Origin: DASZGL01 sp035938875
Lineage (GTDB): Bacteria; Chloroflexota; Dormibacteria; Aeolococcales; Aeolococcaceae
Length of the DNA: 64,000 nucleotides
Direction: 5' to 3'
Assembly (NCBI GenBank): GCA_035938875.1
Contig: DASZGL010000041.1
Coordinates: 1-64,000, forward strand
Made by a program: the position numbers and the translations under genes. Every line of letters begins with the position of its first letter. Within the stretch, counting starts at the first letter, position 1. A model generated the notes under the pieces. It had not been told where the DNA came from, made no database searches, and was given only the letters and a program-made list of their open reading frames with translations. This document shows, piece after piece, positions 8,569 through 17,844 of this stretch.

Positions 8569-9488
8569 ACGCCGCTGAGTGGCTCGCCGCGTCGACCGGT
8601 GCCGCGCCGCCGTACGACGTCGCCGTGCTCGGCGCGCCCATCGCCCGGGCGTCGATCAGTCCCTCGCACGCGCAGGCGACGCCGCAGGCGTTTCGCCAGG
8701 CGCTCGGCCGTTTCCCCACCTGGGACGGAGACCACGACATCGACCTGGTTTCGCTGCGCCTCCGCGACCTCGGCGACGTCGCTGGCGACGCGGCCGACAA
8801 AGATGCGACCGCCGCTCACCGGCGCATCGAGGCGGCAGCGCGGCAGGCGGCCGCTGACGCGACAACGGTTATTGTCATCGGCGGCGATAACTCGCTGACC
8901 CGACCGGCGATGCTGGGCATCAGCGACGGCGACCTCGGCGCCGGTTGGGGACTGCTGACCCTCGACGCCCACCACGACGTCAGGCCGCACGACAGCGGCT
9001 CGACCAACGGCAGCCCGGTGCGTGAGCTCATCGAGGCGGGACTGCCGGGCACGCGCGTCGCCCAGGTGGGCATCGCCGGCCAGGCCAACAGCCGCGAGCT
9101 CGCCTCGTGGGCCAACGCAGCGGGCATTCGCGTCACCCGCGTCGGCCAGGTGCGCCGCGATGGCGTCGCCACGGTGCTGGCCGAGGCCCTCGCCGCCCTC
9201 GAAGAAGCCGGGGCGACGCGCCTGTACGTCGACCTCGACATCGACGTCCTCGATCGCGCCTTCGCGCCGGCGTGCCCGGCGAGCATGCCGGGAGGGCTGC
9301 GCCCGGAGCAACTGCAGGAGGCGGCGCACATCCTCGGCGGCGATCGCCGCGTCCGCGGGCTCGACCTCGTCGAGGTCGACGCCACCGCTGACGTCAACGG
9401 CACCACGGTGCGCACCATGGCATCGCTGTTCGTCGCCTTCTGCGCAGGCATCGCCGCGCGAACGGTTGCGCCGCCGGTGGCGACATGA
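8565..9488 (+). CDS. hutG: Formimidoylglutamase, ureohydrolase fold
   Basis: This 307-residue enzyme hydrolyses N-formimidoyl-L-glutamate to L-glutamate and formamide at a Mn centre, the last hut step. Metal-site motifs: GGDNS (106-110), DAHHDVR (134-140) and DLDID (223-227). The Asn in GGDNS, where arginases have His, together with DAHHDVR and the later TNGSPVREL, follows the pattern I recall for Bacillus-type HutG, so it is not a defect and argues against agmatinase or arginase. GTG start with a 4-base overlap to hutU. The next gene overlaps by ATGA. Confidence 0.92.
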   Translation: MNAAEWLAASTGAAPPYDVAVLGAPIARASISPSHAQATPQAFRQALGRFPTWDGDHDIDLVSLRLRDLGDVAGDAADKDATAAHRRIEAAARQAAADATTVIVIGGDNSLTRPAMLGISDGDLGAGWGLLTLDAHHDVRPHDSGSTNGSPVRELIEAGLPGTRVAQVGIAGQANSRELASWANAAGIRVTRVGQVRRDGVATVLAEALAALEEAGATRLYVDLDIDVLDRAFAPACPASMPGGLRPEQLQEAAHILGGDRRVRGLDLVEVDATADVNGTTVRTMASLFVAFCAGIAARTVAPPVAT

Positions 9489-10705
9489 GCAGCGCGGCGA
9501 CGCTGGTGGTGCGCAACATCGGCGAGCTGGCAACGTGTGATCCATCGCGAGGCGAGTCTCCCGGGCTGATCATCGGCGCCGCGCTTGCCGCCGAGGGTGA
9601 TCGCCTGGTCTATGTCGGCGACGACGGTGGCCTGCACGGCATCGACATCAGCGCCGACGCCGAGGTCGTCGACGCCGGCGGCAACGCGGTCATCCCCGGC
9701 CTGGTCGACGCCCACACGCACGCGGTCTTCGCCGGTCATCGCGGCGGCGAGTACGCGCTGCGTGCCGAGGGGATCAGCTATGAGGAGATCGCCGCGCTCG
9801 GTGGCGGCATCCGTGCCACGGTGCGGGCGACGCGGCAGGCGTCGGTCGACGAGCTGGTCGCGCTGGCCCGGCCGCGTCTTCGCCGGATGCGCCGGTCAGG
9901 GACGACCACGGTGGAGATCAAGAGCGGCTACGGGCTGGAGCTCGACACCGAGCTACGTCAGCTCCAGGCAGCCCATGCGCTGGGTCGCGACGCGTCGCTG
10001 CCCGACGTGGCGGCGACGTTCCTGCCGCTGCACGCCGCGCCGGACGGCGAGCGCGCCGCATTCGTCGAGGAGGTGTGCCGCGACTGGCTGCCACAGGCAG
10101 CCCCGCAGGCGCGCTTCGTCGACGCCTTCTGCGAGTCCGGGGTGTTCACCGTCACCGAGTGCGAGACCCTCTACGCGGCGGCGCGCGACCTCGGCCTGGG
10201 TATCAAGGTCCACGCCGAGCAGCGCAGTCACAGCGGCGGCGCAGCCCTCGCCGCGCGCAGCGGCGCGGTGAGCGCCGACCACCTCGAGCACGCCGACGAC
10301 AACGACCTTCGCGCACTTGCTGCGGCGGGAACCGTCGGTGTCCTCCTACCCGGCGCCGCGCTGACGCTCGGTGGCCCGCCGCCACCCGGCCGGCGGCTCA
10401 TCGACGCGGGCGCGCGGGTAGCCGTTGCCACCGACTGCAACCCCGGCACGTGCTACACCGAGTCGATGCCGCTGATGATCTCCCTTGCCGTCTCCATCGC
10501 CGGGCTGCGCCCGGCCGAGGCGCTGGTCGCAGCCACCTCCGGGGGGGCCGCCGCGCTGGCGCTGCCGGATAGGGGCGTGCTCGCAGCGGGCATGCGCTGC
10601 GACCTGGTCATCCTCGACTCACCGAACTGGATCGACATCGCCTACCACTTGGGCGGCTGCGCGACCGCGACGGTGGTGATCGGCGGCCGGCGCATCGAGG
10701 ACTGA
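9485..10705 (+). CDS. hutI: Imidazolonepropionase
   Basis: This 406-residue amidohydrolase opens 4-imidazolone-5-propionate to N-formimidoyl-glutamate. The metal-binding HxH is at H77/H79 in DAHTHAVFAGHR. Later motifs include the HAEQ metal ligand (KVHAEQRSHSGG) and the ATDCNPGTCYTESM segment typical of HutI. The ATG overlaps the hutG stop by 4 bases. Only 3 bases separate its stop from the PLP-enzyme gene that follows, so all five are one transcript. Confidence 0.96.
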   Translation: MSSAATLVVRNIGELATCDPSRGESPGLIIGAALAAEGDRLVYVGDDGGLHGIDISADAEVVDAGGNAVIPGLVDAHTHAVFAGHRGGEYALRAEGISYEEIAALGGGIRATVRATRQASVDELVALARPRLRRMRRSGTTTVEIKSGYGLELDTELRQLQAAHALGRDASLPDVAATFLPLHAAPDGERAAFVEEVCRDWLPQAAPQARFVDAFCESGVFTVTECETLYAAARDLGLGIKVHAEQRSHSGGAALAARSGAVSADHLEHADDNDLRALAAAGTVGVLLPGAALTLGGPPPPGRRLIDAGARVAVATDCNPGTCYTESMPLMISLAVSIAGLRPAEALVAATSGGAAALALPDRGVLAAGMRCDLVILDSPNWIDIAYHLGGCATATVVIGGRRIED

Positions 10706-10708
10706 GAC

Positions 10709-12121
10709 ATGACTCCGCCATTTCCCGAACTGATCGGCAACGACCTCGAGGTCCCCCTGGCCACGGGAGGCGTGCGCCGCTACCTCAACCTCGACGCCGC
10801 GGCCAGCACACCGGCGATGCGCGTCGTCGCTGAGGCGGTGGAGCGCGCTCTGCCCTGGTACTCCAGCGTGCACCGCGGCGCGGGATTCACCTCGCAGGTG
10901 TCGACGCGCCTCTACGAGACGGCGCGGCAGGCGGTGGCCACGTTCGTCGGCGCCCGCGACACGGATACTGTCATCTTCGTCCGTAACACAACGGAAGCGC
11001 TCAACCTCGCGGCGTGCTGCCTGCCCATCGCCCCCGGCGATGTGGTGCTGAGCACGGCGGTCGAGCACCACGCCAACATGCTGCCCTGGCGCCGGCGGGC
11101 GCCGGTCGTCTACCTGCAGCCACCGCCCAGCCGCGAGTCGCTGCTGGACGCGGTTGCCGAGGCGCTGCGCGACCCCGGCCGGCGGGTGGCCATCGTGGCC
11201 ATGACCGGGGCGAGCAACGTCACCGGCGAGGTCTTTCCCGTCGCCGAGGTCGCCGCCCTCGCCCACGAGCACGACGCCCTCGTCGTCGTCGACGGGGCGC
11301 AGCTGGCGCCGCACCGCCACATCGACATGGCGGCGCAGGGGATCGACTGCCTGGCGATCAGCGGTCACAAGATGTACGCGCCCTTCGGCACCGGCGCGCT
11401 CATCGCTCCCGCCGGACTGCTCAGCGGCGCCGAGCCGATGCTCGCCGGTGGTGGGGCGGTCGACTTCGTCACCCTGGACGACGTCGTCTGGACCGGCCTC
11501 CCCGACCGCATGGAAGCCGGCTCGCCAAACGTCATCGGCGCGGTCGCCCTGGCCGCCGCAGCCGCGACCCTCGACGACCTCGGCATGGAGCACATCGCCG
11601 CGCATGAGCGACAACTCCTGGCGCACCTGGAAGGGCGCCTGGTCGGCGTCCCCGGCGTCACCCGCTACCGCCTCTGGGACGCCGACGGCACCGATCGCGT
11701 CGGTGTCTACACGTTTACCGTCGACGCGCTGCACCACGCGCTGGTCGCCGCTGCGCTGAGCGCCGAGCACGCCATCGGCGTCCGCCACGGCTGTTTCTGC
11801 GCACACCCCTACATCACCCATTTGCTGGGCATCGCACCGGACGAGGCGGAGGTGATCCGCGACCACCTGCGCCGCGGTGAGCGCGCCACCGTCCCCGGCG
11901 CCGTTCGCGCCTCGTTCAGCGTCGCCACCTCCGCCGAGGACATCGATCGTTTCGCCGACGCGGTCGCCGACATCGTCGAGCACGGACCGCGCCTCGTCTA
12001 CGCGCAGGACCCTTCCACCGGCGACTTCGCTCCGGTCGCAGACCCCAGGGAGCTGCCGCGCATCCGGCCGCTGGCGCCGCTGGAAAGCGCGTCAAGTGGC
12101 GGCGGCTGCGGGCACTTTTGA
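10709..12121 (+). CDS. Class V PLP-dependent aminotransferase/desulfurase-like protein
   Basis: A 470-residue fold-type I PLP enzyme related to cysteine desulfurases. Visible landmarks: NTTEALNL near residue 92, the EHHANMLPW block, VDGAQLAPH with the cofactor Asp, and the Schiff-base Lys in SGHKMYAPFG (about residue 221). The C-terminus ends in a Gly/Cys tail (SSGGGCGHF). It begins 3 bases after hutI and is therefore part of the hut transcript, although no standard hut step needs it. It could act on an amino acid delivered by the liv-type importer that follows, or be a sulfurtransferase. The substrate is unknown. Confidence 0.85.
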   Translation: MTPPFPELIGNDLEVPLATGGVRRYLNLDAAASTPAMRVVAEAVERALPWYSSVHRGAGFTSQVSTRLYETARQAVATFVGARDTDTVIFVRNTTEALNLAACCLPIAPGDVVLSTAVEHHANMLPWRRRAPVVYLQPPPSRESLLDAVAEALRDPGRRVAIVAMTGASNVTGEVFPVAEVAALAHEHDALVVVDGAQLAPHRHIDMAAQGIDCLAISGHKMYAPFGTGALIAPAGLLSGAEPMLAGGGAVDFVTLDDVVWTGLPDRMEAGSPNVIGAVALAAAAATLDDLGMEHIAAHERQLLAHLEGRLVGVPGVTRYRLWDADGTDRVGVYTFTVDALHHALVAAALSAEHAIGVRHGCFCAHPYITHLLGIAPDEAEVIRDHLRRGERATVPGAVRASFSVATSAEDIDRFADAVADIVEHGPRLVYAQDPSTGDFAPVADPRELPRIRPLAPLESASSGGGCGHF

Positions 12122-12282
12122 AATGTCCTCCCAATGGGGGATCGACGCGAGTCCCAAAGCGTGGCTAAGATCGCGTCTCCGCCTCAGAGCCCAGCGAGCC
12201 CGGAATCGACAGGCGGAGAGGAGGAGAGGGTGCGCCACGCCGTCGGGGTGAGCACCGCCGCATCCTGTCGCGGCAGGAGCTC

Positions 12283-13065
12283 ATGAGCCTCCTCGCTGTC
12301 GAGAACCTGACCGTGCGCTACGGGGGTGCGGTGCTGGCGCTCGACGACGTCAGTTTCGAGGTGCCCGAGGGCGGCGCGGTCGGCCTGCTCGGGGCCAACG
12401 GGGCGGGCAAGACCACAGTCCTCCGGGCGGTGTCCGGCCTGCTGCGCTTTCACAGCGGTGCCATCGTGCGCGGTTCGGTCACCTTCAACGGACGATCGAT
12501 CGTCAACGCCGACGCTTCTCGGTTGGTCGCCGGAGGCATCGCCCAGGTGCTCGAAGGGCGGCGCATCTTCCGCGACCTCACCGTCGCGGACAACCTGCGC
12601 GCCGGCGGCTTCGCGACCTCGCAGCGCAGGGGAAGCCAGGACGAGGTGCGCGACCGTGTGCTCGAGCTCTTCCCCATCCTCGGCGAGCGACTCCACCAGT
12701 CGGCAGGGTTTCTCAGCGGCGGCGAGCAGCAGATGCTCGCCGTGGGCAGGGCGCTGATGGCCAGACCGCGGCTGCTCCTCCTCGACGAGCCATCCCTCGG
12801 ACTGGCGCCACTGGTGGTTCGCCAGATCGGCAAGGTGCTGCAGGCGATCAACGGTGACGGCGTCGCCCTGCTGCTCGTCGACCAGAGCACCGCGCTGGCC
12901 CTCGAGGTGACCAAGTACGGCTATCTGCTCGAGACCGGGCACGTGGTGCATCAGAAGCCGACGGCGGACCTGCTCGCCGACCCGGCGGTCCGGGCGTCCT
13001 ACCTGGGGACCGCGGCCGGCGACGAGGCGGTGCAGTCGCGCATCGAAGAGAGCGTGTCCCCGTGA
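12283..13065 (+). CDS. livF: Branched-chain amino-acid ABC transporter ATPase (LivF)
   Basis: This 260-residue ATPase energises amino-acid uptake by the LivFGHMK-type importer. Walker A GANGAGKTT is at 37-45, the signature LSGGEQQM lies near 146, and Walker B LLLLDEPSLGL follows. The start ATG has AGGAG a few bases upstream. It is first of five tightly packed genes, 161 bp after the PLP enzyme. No terminator is visible between, so read-through from the hut operon is possible. Substrate specificity is unproven. Confidence 0.93.
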   Translation: MSLLAVENLTVRYGGAVLALDDVSFEVPEGGAVGLLGANGAGKTTVLRAVSGLLRFHSGAIVRGSVTFNGRSIVNADASRLVAGGIAQVLEGRRIFRDLTVADNLRAGGFATSQRRGSQDEVRDRVLELFPILGERLHQSAGFLSGGEQQMLAVGRALMARPRLLLLDEPSLGLAPLVVRQIGKVLQAINGDGVALLLVDQSTALALEVTKYGYLLETGHVVHQKPTADLLADPAVRASYLGTAAGDEAVQSRIEESVSP

Positions 13066-13844
13066 GCGAACCGATCCTCGACGTCTCCGGGCTCACCCTG
13101 CGCTTCGGCGCGATCACGGCGTTTCAAGACATCACCTTCAGCGTCGCCGACAACGAGGTCTTCGCCATCATCGGACCCAACGGCGCGGGCAAGACATCCC
13201 TGTTCAACGTGCTCTCGCGGGTCTACCGTCCCCAAGCGGGAACCGCGCGCTACCTGGGACGTGACCTGCTGTCGTTGCGGCCGGCACAGATCGCCGGCGC
13301 CGGTATCGCCCGCACATTCCAGAACCTCGGGCTCTTCGGACTGCTGACGGTTCTCGAGAACGTGCTCATCGGCCGGCACCACCTGATGCGCTCGGGGTCG
13401 ATCATCGGCGGCGTCTATCTCGGCTACGCGCAGCGCGAGGAGAAAGTGCACCGCGCCGCGGCGATGGAAACGCTTCAATTCGCGGGCATCGAGAAGTACG
13501 CGTCGACGCCCGTCGGACTGCTCCCCTACGGGATCCGCAAGCTGGTCGAGCTGGCTCGAGCGCTGGCCATGCAACCGCGTCTGCTGCTCCTCGACGAGCC
13601 GGTTGCAGGGATGACCGAGGCGGAACGCTGGCAGGTGACGGCGCTCATCCGGCGGATGCACACCGAGCGCAACCTCAGCATCGTGCTCGTCGAGCACGAC
13701 ATGGGCTTCGTCATGAACCTTGCGCAGCGCGTCCTGGTGCTCGACTTCGGCCGGCGCATCGCCCTGGCCACCCCAGGCGAGGTGCAGCGCAACCAGGCGG
13801 TGATCAGCGCCTACCTCGGTGAGCCGCTGGACGACACCGCATGA
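13062..13844 (+). CDS. livG: Branched-chain amino-acid ABC transporter ATPase (LivG)
   Basis: A 260-residue second ATPase of the importer. Walker A GPNGAGKTS is at 38-46, Walker B is LLLLDEPVAGM, and the switch His is in VLVEHDMGFVM. The ABC signature reads LPYGIRK rather than LSGGQ, a variant common in LivG proteins. The GTG start overlaps the livF stop by 4 bases, and the livH ATG overlaps its stop. Confidence 0.93.
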   Translation: MSEPILDVSGLTLRFGAITAFQDITFSVADNEVFAIIGPNGAGKTSLFNVLSRVYRPQAGTARYLGRDLLSLRPAQIAGAGIARTFQNLGLFGLLTVLENVLIGRHHLMRSGSIIGGVYLGYAQREEKVHRAAAMETLQFAGIEKYASTPVGLLPYGIRKLVELARALAMQPRLLLLDEPVAGMTEAERWQVTALIRRMHTERNLSIVLVEHDMGFVMNLAQRVLVLDFGRRIALATPGEVQRNQAVISAYLGEPLDDTA

Positions 13845-14746
13845 CCGAGTTCCTCGAGTTCCTGTTCAACGGCATCGCCCTGGGCGGCATCTACGCCCTC
13901 ATCGCCCTCGGCTTCACCGTCATCTATCGGGCCAGCTCGGTGATCAACTTCGCCCAGGGAAGCTTTCTCCTCCTCGGCGCCTACCTGGTCGCCTGGCTGC
14001 ATGTCGACAAGGGCCTCCCCTTTGCCGTGAGCGTGCTCATCGCCATCGCCGTCACAGCGTCGGTCGGCGCGCTCTTCCAGATCGGAGTCCTGCGTCGCGT
14101 CACCGGCCAGCAGGTGTTCACCATCGTGATGATCACCATCGGTCTCAACGTTGTCCTGACGGCGTTGGTGCCGGCGGCGATCTCCAGCATCGGACAGAGC
14201 GGCAGCGATATCGGTGACCCGTGGGGCAGCTCGACGCTGGGCATCGGTGGCGTCACGTTGACCTACGTGAAGGTTTGGACGGTCATCACCACCCTCTTCG
14301 TGCTGCTGCTGTTCTTCCTCTTCGACCGCTACTCGCGGTACGGGCTGGCGATGCGCGCCACCGCGTCTGACGAGGAGGCTGCGCTCGCCGTCGGCGTCCC
14401 CACCCGCCGGGTCAACGCGCTCGCCTGGGGGATCGCTGGCGCTGTCGCGGTCGTCGGCGGGTTCTTCCTCGCCGGCTTTCCCTCGCGCGCGGATCCTGTG
14501 CTCGGACTCGCTTCGCTCCGCGCCTTTCCCGCGATCATCCTCGGCGGCTTGGAGTCGCCCACCGGCGCGGTGGTCGGCGGCATGATCATCGGCGTCGTCG
14601 AGGAGCTCACCGCCGGCTATCAACCCAATCACGCGTCGTGGCTGGGCACCAACTTCTACATCGTCGCTCCCTACTTGGTGATGATCCTGGTCCTGATGGT
14701 CAAGCCGTACGGGCTGTTCGGTCAGCGACCGGTCGAGCGGGCCTGA
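13841..14746 (+). CDS. livH: Branched-chain amino-acid ABC transporter permease (LivH)
   Basis: A 301-residue inner-membrane permease of the LivH family with about eight hydrophobic segments. The family opening GIALGGIYALIALGFTVIY and the VINFAQGS segment are present, and the conserved EEAALAVGVPTRRVNALAWG cytoplasmic loop contacts the ATPases. ATGA overlap with livG. Confidence 0.93.
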   Translation: MTEFLEFLFNGIALGGIYALIALGFTVIYRASSVINFAQGSFLLLGAYLVAWLHVDKGLPFAVSVLIAIAVTASVGALFQIGVLRRVTGQQVFTIVMITIGLNVVLTALVPAAISSIGQSGSDIGDPWGSSTLGIGGVTLTYVKVWTVITTLFVLLLFFLFDRYSRYGLAMRATASDEEAALAVGVPTRRVNALAWGIAGAVAVVGGFFLAGFPSRADPVLGLASLRAFPAIILGGLESPTGAVVGGMIIGVVEELTAGYQPNHASWLGTNFYIVAPYLVMILVLMVKPYGLFGQRPVERA

Positions 14747-14747
14747 C

Positions 14748-15926
14748 GTGTCCGCCGCAGCCGCCAGCATGTCGAGCACTTCCCCGCCGCGCACATTCCC
14801 ATGGCGCGCGGCGTGGCTGATTGCCGTGGCCGCGCTGATGCTCTGGTTCCCCTTCTCGCCGATGGCCACGAAGTTCTGGCTGGTCACCGCGGTGTTCATC
14901 CTCATCTTCGCCATCGGCGCGCTCGGCCTCAACGTGCTCACCGGGTACACCGGGCAGGTGTCGCTGGGACACGCCTTCTTCATCGCCGTGGGCGCGTACA
15001 CCGGCGCCTACCTCGGCGGTGTTGGCAGCCGCGACATCACCGGCCTGGGCCTGAGCGCGGCGATCTGGATTCCGGCGGCCGGCGTCATCGCCGCGTTGTG
15101 CGGACTCATCATCGGACCCACCGCGCTGCGCCTGCGCGGCCTCTACCTGGGCATCGTCACCATAGGGTTGGTCTTCATCGGCCAGCACATCTGGGTCAAT
15201 GCCCCCCGGATCACCGGCGGACCCGGCGGACGCACCCTCCCCAGCATCACCTTCGGCAGCTTCGACCTGGGCCAGGATCAGACGATCGCAGGGATCACGT
15301 TCGACTCGAACGCGCTCAACTACTACCTCTGTCTGTTCATCCTCGCCGCGGCCATGCTGTTCGTGTGGAACCTGGCCAGAACCCGCATGGGCAGAGCCAT
15401 GCAGGCAGTCCGCGAGCGCGAGTTGGCTGCCAACCTCATGGGCATCAACCTGGCGCGCACCAAGATCACCGCCTTCGTGATCTCCTCGTTCCTCGCCGGC
15501 ATCGCCGGCGCACTGTACGGCTCGCAGATCCACTTCGCCGCGCCCAACCCGCAGACCTGGGACCTCATCCTCTCCATCCAGTTCGTCGCCATCATCATCG
15601 TCGGCGGCGTTGGCACGGTGTCCGGTGCCCTGCTCGGCTCGATCTTCATCGGCGCCCTGCCTCAGATACTCAACAATTACGCCGGGTCGATTCCCTTCGG
15701 CCTGATCCAGACCACCGCCGGCGGCGGCGGCTACATAAGCTACGGTGACGCCGCGGCTGTCGTGTACGGAGTGCTCATCATCGTCTTCCTCATCGTCGAG
15801 CCCCGCGGGCTGGTCGGCCTCGCCGCCCGTGCCCGCCGCCTCGCCGCCAGGTATCGTTCAACGCGCGGTGCTCCACCGAGCGTTCCAAGCCAGCGTCCAG
15901 CATCCGCGGAGGAGGTAGTGAAGTGA
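14748..15926 (+). CDS. livM: Branched-chain amino-acid ABC transporter permease (LivM)
   Basis: A 392-residue second permease. After a short cytoplasmic N-terminus it shows the LivM hallmarks LNVLTGYTGQVSLGHAFF and the ELAANLMGINLARTKITAF ATPase-contact loop, with nine or so membrane segments. Its ~40-residue hydrophilic tail is Arg/Pro-rich. The GTG at 14748 lies directly after the livH stop. Its own stop overlaps the binding-protein GTG. Confidence 0.93.
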   Translation: MSAAAASMSSTSPPRTFPWRAAWLIAVAALMLWFPFSPMATKFWLVTAVFILIFAIGALGLNVLTGYTGQVSLGHAFFIAVGAYTGAYLGGVGSRDITGLGLSAAIWIPAAGVIAALCGLIIGPTALRLRGLYLGIVTIGLVFIGQHIWVNAPRITGGPGGRTLPSITFGSFDLGQDQTIAGITFDSNALNYYLCLFILAAAMLFVWNLARTRMGRAMQAVRERELAANLMGINLARTKITAFVISSFLAGIAGALYGSQIHFAAPNPQTWDLILSIQFVAIIIVGGVGTVSGALLGSIFIGALPQILNNYAGSIPFGLIQTTAGGGGYISYGDAAAVVYGVLIIVFLIVEPRGLVGLAARARRLAARYRSTRGAPPSVPSQRPASAEEVVK

Positions 15927-17233
15927 CAGTGACCGACAGACTGGTTCGTCTTCGGGGCTTGGGGGCAGCGGCGATCATCGCCGGGCTCGCGGCCTGCGGC
16001 ACCAGTGGCACAAGTAACACCAGCAGTGGTGCCGCCGCGCTGAAGACCGGGCCTGGCATCGACACCGCGACCAAGACGATCCATCTCGGGGTCCTGACAC
16101 CACTGTCCGGCCCGGTGGCGGTCATCGGCAAGCCACTCACGCTCGGCCAGGAAACATTCTTCCAGCAGCTCAACGACAGCGGCGGCATCGAGGGCTGGAA
16201 GATCGACATCAAGGATCACGAGAAGGACACCAAGTACGATCCCCAGACTCAGGTCCAGCAGTACAACGCGGTCATCGACTCCGTTGCCTTCATCGCTCAG
16301 TCGCTGGGGAGCCCGACGACACTGGCAATCCAGCAGCTCGCCGACCAGGGCAAGGTGCTCATCGGCGCAGCGACGCAGTCGTCGAGCTGGGTGACCGACC
16401 CGGTCATGGCGGTGATCGGCAATCCCTATTCGATCGACATCGCCAACGGCATCGACTGGGTGGTCAACAAGCTGGGCAAGAAGAGCGCCAAGATCGCCAT
16501 CGTCTACCAGAACGACGAGTACGGGCAGGACGGCCTTCGTGGCTACAAGGCGGCGCTCGACACCTATCACTTCAACGACGTCGGGCAGCTGACCTACGCC
16601 GCAACCGACACCTCGTTCACATCGCAGATCCAGGCGCTGGCGACAGCGGGCGCAGAGTACGTCTTCCTGGTTGCCACTCCGAGCCCCGCGGGCAAGCTGG
16701 TCGGCACCGGTGCCGCCCTGAAGTACCTGCCCAACTGGGTGTTCCAGGGTCCCTGCTGGTCCGGTCTGCTCATGACCAGTGACGGGTCGGCGACGGGCAA
16801 GCCAACGCCGCTCAACAACCCGGCGATCACCTCGCACATCAACGTGCTCGGCTTCCAGGCGCAGTGGGGCGATACCAGCGTGCCCGGCATGACCAAGTTC
16901 CTCGCCGACCACGACAAGTACGCGCCGACGCAGGTACCCGACCCCTACTACATGTACGGCTACGCGGAGGCGGAGATGGAGGCCGCGGTGCTCAAGAAGG
17001 CCATCGACAGCAACGACCTCAGCCGCCAGGGCATCCTCACCGCCAAGCTGAACACCGGCAAGATCACCTTCGGGGGCCTCACTCCCGACATCAACTACAC
17101 GCCGCAGCTCGGCCCGGTCGCGGAGCAGACTGGGATCTCTGCGGTCGACATCACCGTCCCCGGGTTCCTCAAGATCATCCAGGCGCCGTTCCTCGGCGAC
17201 GCTGCCAAGACACTGAAGTTCCCGGCAAGCTAG
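15923..17233 (+). CDS. livK: Amino-acid-binding lipoprotein of the liv-type importer
   Basis: A 436-residue extracellular substrate-binding protein. The signal peptide ends in the lipobox LAAC (Cys at residue 26), followed by a Ser/Thr/Gly linker and a type I periplasmic-binding fold with the typical opening IHLGVLTPLSGPVAVIGKPL. It binds the substrate and delivers it to LivHM. Placing the binding protein last in the operon is less common than first. The GTG start overlaps livM by 4 bases with GGAGG upstream. Co-location with hut suggests histidine or a related amino acid, which is inference. Confidence 0.92.
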   Translation: MTVTDRLVRLRGLGAAAIIAGLAACGTSGTSNTSSGAAALKTGPGIDTATKTIHLGVLTPLSGPVAVIGKPLTLGQETFFQQLNDSGGIEGWKIDIKDHEKDTKYDPQTQVQQYNAVIDSVAFIAQSLGSPTTLAIQQLADQGKVLIGAATQSSSWVTDPVMAVIGNPYSIDIANGIDWVVNKLGKKSAKIAIVYQNDEYGQDGLRGYKAALDTYHFNDVGQLTYAATDTSFTSQIQALATAGAEYVFLVATPSPAGKLVGTGAALKYLPNWVFQGPCWSGLLMTSDGSATGKPTPLNNPAITSHINVLGFQAQWGDTSVPGMTKFLADHDKYAPTQVPDPYYMYGYAEAEMEAAVLKKAIDSNDLSRQGILTAKLNTGKITFGGLTPDINYTPQLGPVAEQTGISAVDITVPGFLKIIQAPFLGDAAKTLKFPAS

Positions 17234-17252
17234 TTAGAACAACGGCACAACC

Positions 17253-17291
17253 AAAGGGGGTGCACCACGCACGGTGCACCTCCTTTCTTTT
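17253..17291. terminator. Strong terminator after the liv operon
   Basis: A 14-bp stem (17253-17266 with 17273-17286, one G-T pair) with a 6-base loop is followed by CTTTT. It lies between the convergent liv operon and ohr genes. The A-rich left flank could let it work in the other direction as well. Confidence 0.85.
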
Positions 17292-17344
17292 GAGGCCGAG
17301 ACTGCAGCGCGAACAGGCAAAGCCCCGCGGCACCGCCTCCCCTG

Positions 17345-17767
17345 TCAGACCACGGTCAGCTTTACGTCGATGTTGCCGCGGGTGGCGTTGGAGTACGGGC
17401 AGACCGCATGCGACGCAGCCACAAGCTGCTCAGCCTGCTCACGATCGATACGCGGCGCGTTGACGACAAGTTCAACCGCAAGTCCGAAGCCCGGGCCGGC
17501 GTCGAGAACACCAAGCCCGACCTTGGCGGTCACCGTGGAGTCGTCGGCGTCGAGCTTCATCCGCTGCGCCACCCGCTTCATCGCACTGTGGAAGCAGCCC
17601 GCATAGCCGGCGGCGAAGAGCTGCTCGGGATTGGTTCCCGGCGTCCCCGGACCGCCGAGCTCCGGCGGAGGCACCAGGGTGACGTCGAGGTTGCCGTCCG
17701 AGCTGACAGAACGACCGTCGCGACCGCCGGATGCCGTCGCCTCGGCGGTGTACAGGACCTTGACCAC
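17345..17767 (-). CDS. ohr: Organic hydroperoxide resistance protein
   Basis: A 140-residue peroxidase of the OsmC/Ohr family that reduces organic hydroperoxides with thiols or lipoyl partners. Catalytic Cys58 is in YAGCFHSA and resolving Cys123 in HAVCPYSNATRG, both in the Ohr (not OsmC) context. GTG start with GAGGAG upstream. A TACATT -10 candidate sits at 17806-17811. Monocistronic. No OhrR regulator is adjacent. Confidence 0.95.
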   Translation of the reverse strand: MVKVLYTAEATASGGRDGRSVSSDGNLDVTLVPPPELGGPGTPGTNPEQLFAAGYAGCFHSAMKRVAQRMKLDADDSTVTAKVGLGVLDAGPGFGLAVELVVNAPRIDREQAEQLVAASHAVCPYSNATRGNIDVKLTVV

Positions 17768-17844
17768 GCGCTCTCCTCCATGACGTCCCCAGGGGGTGAG
17801 GAGGCAATGTAGCAGCCGGCATCGCCACGACCGCCGCCGCGGCG

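Noticed and set aside
8880..8891. GGDNS in HutG read as a lost metal ligand
   Set aside because: The same Asn, with DAHHDVR and TNGSP, is the pattern I recall for Bacillus-type formimidoylglutamases, so it supports rather than weakens the call.
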